From: an uncultured Prolixibacteraceae bacterium
Lineage (GTDB): Bacteria; Bacteroidota; Bacteroidia; Bacteroidales; Prolixibacteraceae
Direction of reading: 5' to 3'
DNA length: 40,989 bases
Assembly: GCA_937915865.1 (NCBI GenBank)
Contig: CALGIG010000007.1
Span: forward strand, 1-40,989
The notes beneath the pieces were generated by a model. The model saw only the letters and a list, made by a program, of their open reading frames with translations, had not been told where the DNA came from and ran no database searches. Positions 33,596 through 40,989 of the stretch are shown in pieces; within the stretch, counting starts at the first letter, position 1; the number at the start of each line of letters is the position of its first letter. The position numbers were made by a program, and so were the translations under genes.

Positions 33596-36397
33596 TTATA
33601 GCTTTTCTTTCAACGCTTGTCCTGTATGCGATTCCTTAACTTTTACAAGGTTTTCAGGGGTTCCCTCAAATATAATTTTGCCGCCATTCACTCCCCCTTC
33701 TGGACCAAGGTCGATTACCCAATCGGCACATTTTATAACATCAAGGTTGTGCTCAATGATAATAATGCTGTGTCCTCTGGATACCAGAGCATTAAATGAG
33801 TCGAGTAATTTGCGGATATCGTGAAAATGCAATCCGGTTGTAGGTTCATCGAATATGAACAACGACGGACTACCTTTTTCTTTTGCCAGGAACGATGCCA
33901 GTTTAATACGCTGGCTTTCACCGCCCGAAAGCGTGCTCGATGATTGACCAAGCTTTACATATCCTAATCCAACGTCCTGCAGTGGTTTCAGAAGTTTCGC
34001 AATTTTTTTCGATGTTGGCGATTTTTGATTACCAAAGAACTCAATAGCTTCGTCAACAGTCATATCAAGAACATCGAATATGTTTTTCCCCTCGAATGCC
34101 ACTTCCAAAATTTCGTCTTTAAACCGTTTCCCTTTACAGCTTTCGCAAACCAAATGCACATCGGCCATAAACTGCATTTCAACAGTTATCTCACCTTCTC
34201 CCTGACATTCTTCACAACGACCACCTTCAATGTTAAACGAAAAATGTGAGGGCTTAAACCCGTTGTATTTTGAAGCTGGTAAATCTGAAAATAATTTACG
34301 GATTTCATCGTACACTTTTAAGTATGTTACCGGATTTGAACGCGTTGATTTACCTATTGGGTTTTGGTCAACAAATTCAATCGAGGTAATCATATTTAAG
34401 TCGCCACCAATAAGGTCGTGTTGTCCGGTTTTTTCGCTAAAGCCGCCAAACATCTTGGCTAAACCAGGATATAAAACTTTGGTTACCAGCGACGACTTGC
34501 CCGATCCGCTAACTCCGGTAACAACACAAATGATATTTAACGGGAATTTGACACTCACATTTTTTAAGTTGTTTTCGCGAGCGCCTAAAACTTCAATGAA
34601 ATTGTTCCATTTACGCCTGATTTTTGGTACCTCAATCTTTTCCCTGCCAGTAAGATATTTGGCAGTCAGGCTGTCTGATGACGATTCCAATTGATTATGA
34701 TTTCCCTGAAAAACTACTTTACCGCCTAACCGACCAGCATACGGGCCAATATCGATTATTTCGTCAGCTTCGCGAATAATTTCTTCGTCATGTTCAACCA
34801 CCAATACTGTATTTCCCAGTTTTTGCAATTTGCGTAAAACGCGGATCAAACGTTGAGTATCTCGTGAATGAAGCCCGATACTCGGTTCGTCCAATATATA
34901 CATCGAACCAACAAGGCTACTGCCCAGCGAAGTTGCCAGATTTATCCGCTGAGATTCTCCGCCGGAAAGAGATGAGGATAAACGGTTTAGCGTTAAATAG
35001 CCCAATCCAACATCGGTTAAGAAATCTAGCCGGTTGTTTATTTCAGTTAAAATACGCTCGGCAATTTTTGCTTCATGTTCCGTCAGTTCAAGGTTTAAGA
35101 AGAATTTTTGTAAGTCGTCGATGGGCATCAAAACCAAATCCTGAATAGATTTTTCGCCTACCTTAACGTACATAGCCTCTTTTTTGAGCCTTGTGCCTCG
35201 GCAATCTGGACAATTGGTCTTCCCTCGATACCTCGAAAGCATTACACGATATTGTATTTTGTAGGTGTTTTCTTCAAGCATTTTGAAGAACTGGTTTAGT
35301 CCTTCAAAATATTTATTGCCAGACCAAAGCAACTGTTTTTGATCTTCGGTTAATTCGTAATAAGGTTTATGTATTGGGAAGCCAAACTTTTCAGCAGCAT
35401 ATACCAGCGCTTCTTTCCATTCACCCATTTTTTCACCTTTCCAACATGCAATGGCATCCTGGTAGATTGATAGTGATTTGTTCGGAATAACCAAGTCTTC
35501 ATCAATCCCGATTACTTTTCCGTACCCTTCGCAGGTTTTGCATGCTCCGACCGGATTGTTAAAGCTGAATGTATGTACTGTAGGTTCTTCAAATTCAATT
35601 CCGTCGGCTTCAAAGCGGTTAGAAAAATGTTCCTCTTTTATTTCGTTTTCAATATAAATTTTGACAATACATTCACCATGTCCCTCAAAGAATGCGGTTT
35701 GAACTGAGTCAGCAATTCTGCTAATGTTATCTTCATTGTTTACAACAACTGCCCGGTCAATTACTATATTGCACTTATCTTCGGTGCACGTTTCTTTTTT
35801 TTCTTTGATCAACTCATCTATACGGCGAATTTCATTGTTTATTTCAAATCGGGAAAAGCCTTGCTGTATAAGTAGCTCAGCTTCCTGAACCAATGTTCGG
35901 TCATTTTTTACTATTAAAGGTGAAGTTATCAGAAAACGTGTGTTTTCGGGAAATGATATGATAAAATTAACCACATCGCTCACATGGTGTTGCTTCACTT
36001 CCTTTCCTGAAACAGGGGAAAAAGTTTTTCCGATTCGGGCAAAAAGAAGCTTTAAATAGTCGTAAACCTCGGTTGAGGTTCCTACGGTTGAACGCGGGTT
36101 ACGCGTATTTACTTTCTGTTCGATTGCTATTGCAGGTGGAATACCTTTAATGAAATCAACTTCAGGTTTGTCGATACGGCCAAGGAACTGGCGGGCATAA
36201 GCCGATAAACTTTCAACATACCTGCGCTGTCCTTCGGCATATAAAGTGTCGAATGCCAACGACGATTTGCCTGATCCTGATAAACCACTGATAACTATAA
36301 ATTTATTGCGGTCAATTTTTAAGTCAATGTTTTTTAAGTTGTGGACCCGTGCACCTTTTATCTGGATGTATGGAGTAAAATTTGAAAAAGAACTCAT
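33596..36397 (-). CDS. uvrA: Excinuclease ABC subunit A
   Basis: A 933-residue UvrA, the damage-recognition ATPase of nucleotide excision repair, which loads UvrB on lesions. Two ABC modules are present: the first Walker A GLSGSGKS is at residues 38-45 and the second GVSGSGKSS lies near residue 630. Each has its signature (LSGGESQRI) and a D/E-rich Walker B. Zinc-binding Cys pairs occur in CKTCEGYG, CPDCRGTR, CEECQGEG and CESCKGKR. Length and motif order are standard. A TACTTTTG box on the minus strand at 36471-36464 may be its -7 element. No uvrB or uvrC nearby, as is normal. Confidence 0.98.
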   Translation of the reverse strand: MSSFSNFTPYIQIKGARVHNLKNIDLKIDRNKFIVISGLSGSGKSSLAFDTLYAEGQRRYVESLSAYARQFLGRIDKPEVDFIKGIPPAIAIEQKVNTRNPRSTVGTSTEVYDYLKLLFARIGKTFSPVSGKEVKQHHVSDVVNFIISFPENTRFLITSPLIVKNDRTLVQEAELLIQQGFSRFEINNEIRRIDELIKEKKETCTEDKCNIVIDRAVVVNNEDNISRIADSVQTAFFEGHGECIVKIYIENEIKEEHFSNRFEADGIEFEEPTVHTFSFNNPVGACKTCEGYGKVIGIDEDLVIPNKSLSIYQDAIACWKGEKMGEWKEALVYAAEKFGFPIHKPYYELTEDQKQLLWSGNKYFEGLNQFFKMLEENTYKIQYRVMLSRYRGKTNCPDCRGTRLKKEAMYVKVGEKSIQDLVLMPIDDLQKFFLNLELTEHEAKIAERILTEINNRLDFLTDVGLGYLTLNRLSSSLSGGESQRINLATSLGSSLVGSMYILDEPSIGLHSRDTQRLIRVLRKLQKLGNTVLVVEHDEEIIREADEIIDIGPYAGRLGGKVVFQGNHNQLESSSDSLTAKYLTGREKIEVPKIRRKWNNFIEVLGARENNLKNVSVKFPLNIICVVTGVSGSGKSSLVTKVLYPGLAKMFGGFSEKTGQHDLIGGDLNMITSIEFVDQNPIGKSTRSNPVTYLKVYDEIRKLFSDLPASKYNGFKPSHFSFNIEGGRCEECQGEGEITVEMQFMADVHLVCESCKGKRFKDEILEVAFEGKNIFDVLDMTVDEAIEFFGNQKSPTSKKIAKLLKPLQDVGLGYVKLGQSSSTLSGGESQRIKLASFLAKEKGSPSLFIFDEPTTGLHFHDIRKLLDSFNALVSRGHSIIIIEHNLDVIKCADWVIDLGPEGGVNGGKIIFEGTPENLVKVKESHTGQALKEKL

Positions 36398-36563
36398 TTC
36401 TTATGTTATTATTTCTGAACAAAAATTTGTTTAATTGAAAAAAATGATCGATTTTTACCAGCACAAAAGTAGCAAATAGTTTTACTAACATTCTAAAAAG
36501 CTTGCCTATCGACAGAACTTGTACTCATAATTATTGAAAACAGTCACATAATAATTTAGAGTC

Positions 36564-37157
36564 ATGTTCAGACCAGAAGATCTGAGCGATAATTCGCTCG
36601 TACAGCAGTTTGTCGATGGGAACCAATCAGCAATTGAAACATTAATTTCTCGCCACAAAAAAAGAGTCTTTACTTATATTTTGTTGATTGTCAAGGATCA
36701 TCATCTAGCCGAAGATATTTTTCAGGACACTTTTATTAAAGTTATCCGTTCGTTAAAAAGTGGCAGATATACTGAGAATGGAAAATTTATTTCCTGGGTT
36801 TTACGTATTTCGCACAATTTAATCATCGACTATTTCAGAAAAGAAAAATTGCTTAACACAACCTCGAACGACAATGTAAACGTCGATTTATTTAATTCTC
36901 CCAAATACTCAGAAGAGAATATTGAGGATAAATTGATATATGACCAAATTACCTGCGACATTCGTTTGTTAATAAATGAGCTACCCGATGATCAGCGCGA
37001 AGTTATCATTATGAGACATTACCAAGGGTTAAGTTTCAAAGAGATTTCGGACATAACAAATGTGAGCATCAATACTGCCTTGGGGCGGATGCGTTACGCC
37101 CTTATAAACCTCAGAAAGCTGATTGAGAAAAAAAACCTGAGTTTGACGAAAATATAG
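36564..37157 (+). CDS. ECF-type RNA polymerase sigma factor
   Basis: A 197-residue sigma-70 family factor of the ECF group. Region 2 (about residues 25-95) has the DHHLAEDIFQDTFIKVIRSL core and the WVLRISHNLIIDYFR promoter-melting helix. Region 4 (about 130-185) has LPDDQREVIIMRHYQGLSF and the helix-turn-helix EISDITNVSINTALGRM. No classic transmembrane anti-sigma factor or TonB/FecR partner follows. Instead a 73-residue acidic protein gene lies 68 bases downstream. Control may therefore be transcriptional, or via that small protein. Confidence 0.94.
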   Translation: MFRPEDLSDNSLVQQFVDGNQSAIETLISRHKKRVFTYILLIVKDHHLAEDIFQDTFIKVIRSLKSGRYTENGKFISWVLRISHNLIIDYFRKEKLLNTTSNDNVNVDLFNSPKYSEENIEDKLIYDQITCDIRLLINELPDDQREVIIMRHYQGLSFKEISDITNVSINTALGRMRYALINLRKLIEKKNLSLTKI

Positions 37158-37225
37158 GGATTGATACAATATTACTTGCAGGGTGGCGTTATTAATTCAT
37201 AATTTTAAAAAAATAACGATTGCCT

Positions 37226-37447
37226 ATGAGTAAAATCTCTACTTTTAACATTTTGATCAATTCGTACAATGCCGGCAAAAAAGAAGTTGAAGAGGTTATA
37301 AGTTCTTTTGATGAATGTGATATGGATATGGATCAGTTTGGTTTTGAACCATCTCAAAGTTGCATTGATGCAATTTTAAATTTTGCATTGCAATTTGAGG
37401 TTTTGAAGTCTGGCAATGTTGGTAACATCGAATTGAATTTGAATTAA
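37226..37447 (+). CDS. Small acidic protein downstream of the ECF sigma factor
   Basis: A 73-residue acidic protein with no membrane segment. It is probably helical (INSYNAGKKEVEEVISSFDE) and contains FEPSQSCIDAILNFALQFEV followed by the tail NIELNLN. The FEPS..IDAILNFA pattern recalls small proteins encoded next to sigma factors in related genomes, but I cannot name a family. I start at ATG 37226 instead of the TTG six bases upstream. It ends 22 bases before the terminator, so it is the last gene of the sigma factor transcript. A cytoplasmic partner or anti-sigma role is inference. Confidence 0.75.
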   Translation: MSKISTFNILINSYNAGKKEVEEVISSFDECDMDMDQFGFEPSQSCIDAILNFALQFEVLKSGNVGNIELNLN

Positions 37448-37468
37448 TCTTACTCTCTGAAATTTTTC

Positions 37469-37499
37469 AAAAAAGCACTTGACAATGAGTGCTTTTTTT
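37469..37499 (+). terminator. Rho-independent terminator after the sigma factor operon
   Basis: AAAAAAGCACT (37469-37479), 8-base loop, AGTGCTTTTTT (37488-37498), more T. The loop TTG also forms the -33 element of the next promoter, so terminator and promoter overlap. Confidence 0.9.
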
Positions 37500-37510
37500 A
37501 TTTATATTTG
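37479..37510 (+). promoter_or_regulatory. Promoter of the second SPFH locus
   Basis: TTG (37479-37481), a 21-base spacer, TATATTTG (37503-37510). The -7 box is identical to that of the first SPFH operon at 7143-7150. Transcription should start near 37517. Confidence 0.65.
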
Positions 37511-37511
37511 T

Positions 37512-37528
37512 GATATTAAAATAATATC
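37512..37528. promoter_or_regulatory. Palindrome at the start of the SPFH transcript
   Basis: GATATTA (37512-37518), AAA, TAATATC (37522-37528): perfect 7-base arms, lying across the expected transcription start and 22 bases before the ATG. The position is ideal for a repressor site. The Arc-like protein encoded at the end of this locus is one candidate binder. Confidence 0.55.
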
Positions 37529-37550
37529 AAAACAATTTAAATTTAATAGT

Positions 37551-38399
37551 ATGGAAAAGACATTTTCAGCCCGATCTGGTTATTTGTTTTTATTCCTTGA
37601 AATTGTATTGCTTGGCTTGGCTATTGCTGGTTTTATTCTTGAAATCATCATTCCATCAGTAGTACTGATTGCTTTGTTCGTAATTATTGCTCCCGGATTT
37701 ATTGTTATTGACCCAAACCAGAGCTATGTGCTTGTTCTTTTTGGCGAGTATAAAGGAACAGTTAAAGACAATGGCTTTTTTTGGGTAAATCCGTTTTTTA
37801 CCAAAAAGAAATATTCGCTTCGAGCCCGTAATTTCAATAGCGAACCAATAAAAGTGAACGATAAGTTAGGTAATCCTATCATGATTGGCTTGGTGTTGGT
37901 TTGGAAGGTTGAAGATACATACCGCGCTGCATTTGGAGTCGATGAATATGAGCATTTTGTGGTTGTTCAAAGTGAGGCAGCGTTACGCAAATTAGCAGGG
38001 TTGTATCCTTATGATAATATTGAAGATGATCATGCAAGTATCACTTTACGTGATGGAGGCGAGGAGGTGAATGCTGTTTTGGAAAATGAAATTCGTGAAC
38101 GCCTTGATATTGCCGGCATCCATGTTATTGAAGCCCGAATAAATTACATTGCTTATGCACAAGAGATTGCACAATCGATGCTAAAACGACAACAGGCAAC
38201 TGCTATTGTTGCTGCCCGCTTTAAAATTGTTGAGGGTGCAGTTAGTATGGTAGAAATGGCACTCGACGAATTGAATAAAAAGAAAATTGTTGAGTTGGAC
38301 GAAGATAAGAAAGCAACGATGGTAAGCAATTTAATGGTTGTATTGTGCGGCGATAAAGAAGCTTCGCCTGTTGTAAATACTGGTACGCTTTATCAATAG
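37551..38399 (+). CDS. SPFH domain protein, second type
   Basis: A 282-residue SPFH/band 7 protein. Two adjacent membrane segments (about residues 10-53) lead into the SPFH domain, which starts APGFIVIDPNQSYVLVLFGEYKGTVKDNGFFWVNPF. It ends in a region rich in charged helices (AQSMLKRQQATAIVAARFKIVEGA). Sequence and domain layout differ clearly from the slipin-like protein at 7557-8432. The open frame extends upstream to a TTG inside the terminator, but ATG 37551 is the sensible start because the palindrome and promoter lie before it. The next gene starts 6 bases after the stop. The cellular role is unknown; SPFH proteins organise membrane microdomains. Confidence 0.9.
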   Translation: MEKTFSARSGYLFLFLEIVLLGLAIAGFILEIIIPSVVLIALFVIIAPGFIVIDPNQSYVLVLFGEYKGTVKDNGFFWVNPFFTKKKYSLRARNFNSEPIKVNDKLGNPIMIGLVLVWKVEDTYRAAFGVDEYEHFVVVQSEAALRKLAGLYPYDNIEDDHASITLRDGGEEVNAVLENEIRERLDIAGIHVIEARINYIAYAQEIAQSMLKRQQATAIVAARFKIVEGAVSMVEMALDELNKKKIVELDEDKKATMVSNLMVVLCGDKEASPVVNTGTLYQ

Positions 38400-38405
38400 C
38401 TAAAC

Positions 38406-38933
38406 ATGAATAAAACATTATTTAAAGAAGAACAACAGTTCAGGCAATGGTGGAATTTACTTGTTGTTCTTGCATCAACGGTATTGGGTATCGGGTTTAG
38501 TTTATATGCACTTTACCAACAGGTTATACTCGAAAAACAGGTTGGAAACGATCCGGCTCCTATAGCTGTGCTGAGTCTTCTAATTGTTTTTCTCCCCTTT
38601 TTCCTGTGGTTTTATTTACGGCTGAAGCTGGAGGTCTGGATTGATAACCTGGGAATTCACTATAGATTCTTCCCTCTGATTTATAAAGAGAGAATAATTT
38701 CTTTCACGGAAATTAAAAAGTATGAGATCAGAAAATATAGTCCGCTTGGAAATTATGGCGGCTGGGGTATTAAAAGAAGTCTGCGATGGGGAAGGGCATA
38801 TAATGTGTCGGGGAATATTGGATTACAGTTGTATTTAAAAAATGGGAAAAAGGTTCTGTTTGGCACTCAAAAGCCTCAGGCCATGATATATGCAATAGAT
38901 GCAGCAATGTCAGAAATTCAGAAGAACAAATAA
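38406..38933 (+). CDS. Small membrane protein with PH-like domain
   Basis: A 175-residue protein with two transmembrane segments (about residues 17-38 and 53-72) and a soluble C-terminal domain of beta strands (LKLEVWIDNLGIHYRFFPL, IISFTEIKKYEIRKY, GLQLYLKNGKKVLFGTQ) ending in a helix. This pattern resembles bacterial PH domains. Many DUF proteins of this shape exist in Bacteroidota and I cannot give a specific family. It is coupled to the SPFH gene, so it probably works at the same membrane site. Confidence 0.75.
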   Translation: MNKTLFKEEQQFRQWWNLLVVLASTVLGIGFSLYALYQQVILEKQVGNDPAPIAVLSLLIVFLPFFLWFYLRLKLEVWIDNLGIHYRFFPLIYKERIISFTEIKKYEIRKYSPLGNYGGWGIKRSLRWGRAYNVSGNIGLQLYLKNGKKVLFGTQKPQAMIYAIDAAMSEIQKNK

Positions 38934-38973
38934 GAGAGTAGGAACAATTAAACGTTAACAGATGAAATAGCTA

Positions 38974-39180
38974 TCTCGCCTAAGGCGAGACAAAACGAAA
39001 ATGTATAAATGGCTATTCCATGCGTTGGATTGTTCGACCAAAAGAAAATGCTAATACGCAGATTATAAGACGAAAAACAGAAATCTGTACACATGAAACG
39101 ATCATGCCATGGTAACAATTTTCAACGTGGTGGCAAAAAGGCCATGTAAATCTTGTGGAGAATGCCATTTTTTATGGCAT
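38974..39180. repeat. Cluster of small perfect hairpins in a 300-base gap
   Basis: TCTCGCC/GGCGAGA (38974-38990, TAA loop) and ATGCCAT/ATGGCAT (39162-39180, T5 loop) are perfect 7-bp stems, with a weaker TGGC..GCCA between them. None has a proper T-run. The gap between the PH-like gene and the hydrolase (38934-39233) holds no gene and no clear promoter. Confidence 0.55.
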
Positions 39181-39233
39181 GGAGTTCCTACGTACGCATT
39201 TAATATTCAACAAATTAATAACAATATTTACGT

Positions 39234-40631
39234 GTGAAAATTTATTTACTAACATTTCTATTAGGTCTTGCTGTTGCCAAATGTGCTTTTGGACAGGGCA
39301 TATCTGGACAATGGAATGGTATTCTGAAAATACAGGGAATGCAACTCCGTATTGTTTTTAATATAGCTGAAACCGAAAATGGATATACGGCCACAATGGA
39401 TAGCCCAGATCAACATGCCAAAGGTATTGCTGTAAGTACGGTAACATTCGAGAATTCTACCCTGAAATTGGCCGCCACCGCTCTGCGAATGGAATATGAA
39501 GGAACATTAAAGCCTGAAGGCATTGTTGAAGGTACGTTTAAACAGGCGGGATTGTCAATTCCTTTAAACTTATCGAGAGAGATTGTTAAAAAGGATGAAT
39601 TAGTGAGGCCTCAAGAGCCGAAAAAGCCTTATCCGTATTATGAAGAAGACGTTACCTTTCCCAATGTCGGAGCCGGAATTACTTTAGCCGGAACATTGAC
39701 TTTACCGCAACGAGAAGGAGTATTTCCAGCTGTAATCTTAATTACTGGCAGCGGCGCTCAGAACAGAGATGAAGAAATAATGGGACATAAGCCGTTTTTG
39801 ATCATTTCCGATTTTTTAACTCGAAATGGTATAGCGGTCTTGCGATTCGACGACCGGGGAACTGCTTCATCTGAAGGAATCTTTAAAACTGCGACAAGCA
39901 ACGATTTTGCAACTGATGTAAATGCCGGTGTCGAGTATTTACTAACCCGAAAGGAAATCAACAAAACGAAGATTGGTTTGATTGGCCATAGCGAAGGTGG
40001 AATTATTGCACCAATGGTGGCCAATAGTTCGAAAAATGTTGCTTTTATTGTGTTGCTTGCAGGTACAGGTATTCCTGGCGATCAATTGTTACTAATGCAA
40101 CAGGAACTGATTGGCAGGGCTTCAGGTATGAGCGACAGCAAAATTCAATTCATAAAAACGATAAGCAGTTCGATTTTTGAAATGGTTAAAAAATCAAATT
40201 CGATTGACCAATTAAATATTGATTTAACAAATTTTGTAAAACAGAAACTGAACGATTTTCCAGACAAGCCCCAAAATTTGTCGGATGATGATTTTGTGAA
40301 AGCCCAGGTTAGTGAGGTCTTGAATCCCTGGATGCTGAATTTTATCAAATACAATCCAGCAACAGCCCTGGAAAAAGTAAAATGCCCCATATTGGCGCTA
40401 AACGGAGAGAAAGATTTGCAAGTTCCTCCAAAAGAAAATCTAAAAGCAATTAGGGAGGCATTGGCAAAAGGCGGAAATAAAAAAGTTACAACAGTTGAAC
40501 TTCCCGGGTTAAACCATTTATTTCAGGAATGTAAAAACGGAACGCCTTCGGAGTATGCAACCATAGAACAAACCTTTTCTCCGTTAGCTTTAGGCGAGAT
40601 TTTGAAATGGATAAAAACGCAAACTGAATAA
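39234..40631 (+). CDS. Secreted alpha/beta hydrolase (serine aminopeptidase S33-like)
   Basis: A 465-residue exported hydrolase starting at a GTG. A signal peptide (about residues 1-20, ending KCAFGQ) precedes an N-terminal beta-rich domain (about 21-115, GISGQWNGILKIQGMQLRIV) of the type that often accompanies these enzymes. The alpha/beta-hydrolase fold follows: oxyanion region LITGSGAQNRDEE, nucleophile Ser253 in IGHSEGG, an Asp in LALNGEKDLQVPP and His in LPGLNHLFQ. Such enzymes act as esterases or peptidases in the periplasm; the substrate is unknown. It sits between the SPFH/PH pair and the Arc-like gene but is separated by a long structured leader. Confidence 0.87.
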   Translation: MKIYLLTFLLGLAVAKCAFGQGISGQWNGILKIQGMQLRIVFNIAETENGYTATMDSPDQHAKGIAVSTVTFENSTLKLAATALRMEYEGTLKPEGIVEGTFKQAGLSIPLNLSREIVKKDELVRPQEPKKPYPYYEEDVTFPNVGAGITLAGTLTLPQREGVFPAVILITGSGAQNRDEEIMGHKPFLIISDFLTRNGIAVLRFDDRGTASSEGIFKTATSNDFATDVNAGVEYLLTRKEINKTKIGLIGHSEGGIIAPMVANSSKNVAFIVLLAGTGIPGDQLLLMQQELIGRASGMSDSKIQFIKTISSSIFEMVKKSNSIDQLNIDLTNFVKQKLNDFPDKPQNLSDDDFVKAQVSEVLNPWMLNFIKYNPATALEKVKCPILALNGEKDLQVPPKENLKAIREALAKGGNKKVTTVELPGLNHLFQECKNGTPSEYATIEQTFSPLALGEILKWIKTQTE

Positions 40632-40684
40632 AATCAAAAGCACTATTTTAGTTCGTTTTGATTGTTTAGATTAAAAAGAAAATT

Positions 40685-40873
40685 ATGGCCAAGAAAAAAT
40701 CGTTTGTACTACGGATTGATCCCGATGTTTACGATGCCATTGAAAAATGGGCAGCGCAGGAATTTCGTAGTGTAAACGGACAAATAGAATGGATTATTGA
40801 TACAGCATTGCGCAATGCAAGACGAACTGTGGAGAAAACTAACCAAAGTGAAACTGAAGAAGAGGCGGATTAA
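40685..40873 (+). CDS. Arc-like ribbon-helix-helix DNA-binding protein
   Basis: A 62-residue Arc/MetJ-type protein: a lysine-rich start, the beta strand KSFVLRIDP that inserts into the DNA major groove as a dimer, helix VYDAIEKWAAQEFRS, turn VNGQ and helix IEWIIDTALRNAR, then an acidic tail (ETEEEAD). Length and layout match Arc family regulators, and proteins of this kind are often found beside SPFH genes. It may control the palindrome at 37512-37528. No toxin gene adjoins it. After it, 40874-40989 holds no gene; a TATCTTTG box at 40899-40906 could be a -7 element of a gene beyond the window. Confidence 0.87.
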   Translation: MAKKKSFVLRIDPDVYDAIEKWAAQEFRSVNGQIEWIIDTALRNARRTVEKTNQSETEEEAD

Positions 40874-40989
40874 TAATAAAAAGAGAATCGAATTAATCTA
40901 TCTTTGCTTAATCAAACAATTCAGGTGATGGATGCAGGGCAAACTCACAGTTTCATGTCCAGAATTTTGATTAGATAATCATTGTCATA

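Noticed and set aside
37479..37550. N-terminal extension of the second SPFH protein from a TTG start.
   Set aside because: This stretch contains the terminator arm, the -7 promoter box and the palindrome; ATG 37551 gives the normal protein.

Overview
The window looks like a chromosomal segment of a free-living Bacteroidota, probably near Marinilabiliales/Prolixibacteraceae; the family-level guess is inference. The phylum call rests on several signs: promoters of the TTTG-N18-21-TAnnTTTG type, a TonB-dependent receptor with a carboxypeptidase-like regulatory domain, type B ribosomal protein L31, tandem LytTR response regulators, and a complete Alternative Complex III (act) operon. I saw no rRNA, tRNA, CRISPR array, prophage or intact insertion sequence.

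Layout. 1-1700 is a strikingly AT-rich minus-strand unit of three overlapping small genes. The first encodes a PD-(D/E)XK-type nuclease. The unit has its own promoter and ends at degenerate tandem repeats. 1924-3954 is an M13 metallopeptidase lipoprotein. 4121-11300 is a plus-strand run: polysaccharide flippase, AlkD-like protein, Bax-inhibitor-1 protein, a GntR/SPFH pair with an operator-like palindrome, two tandem GNAT-like paralogues and L31. 11504-15509 holds lon, with a candidate sigma-54 promoter, converging on two LytTR regulators; one of these has Glu in place of the phospho-acceptor Asp.

16160-24521 is actABCDEF, the quinol:electron-acceptor oxidoreductase that replaces the bc1 complex. 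Two of its intercistronic gaps carry the same roughly 114-base composite hairpin element. The paired stems differ in sequence but keep their spacing, which is the best structural novelty in the window. No cytochrome oxidase genes follow.

24596-32491 is a minus-strand block: S37-type peptidase, RibD/DHFR-like reductase, YyaL-type thioredoxin-domain protein, a toxin-antitoxin pair whose toxin is broken by an in-frame stop, a PhzF-family protein and a TonB receptor. 32601-33452 carries a small unknown gene and yjbQ, converging on uvrA. 36564-40873 carries an ECF sigma factor with a small acidic partner, then a second SPFH locus (SPFH, PH-like membrane protein, alpha/beta hydrolase, Arc-like ribbon-helix-helix protein), again with a palindrome just downstream of its promoter.

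Functional themes are respiration (act), envelope and stress (lon, BI-1, two SPFH loci, ECF sigma), DNA repair (uvrA, AlkD-like) and small accessory modules (nuclease unit, decayed toxin-antitoxin).
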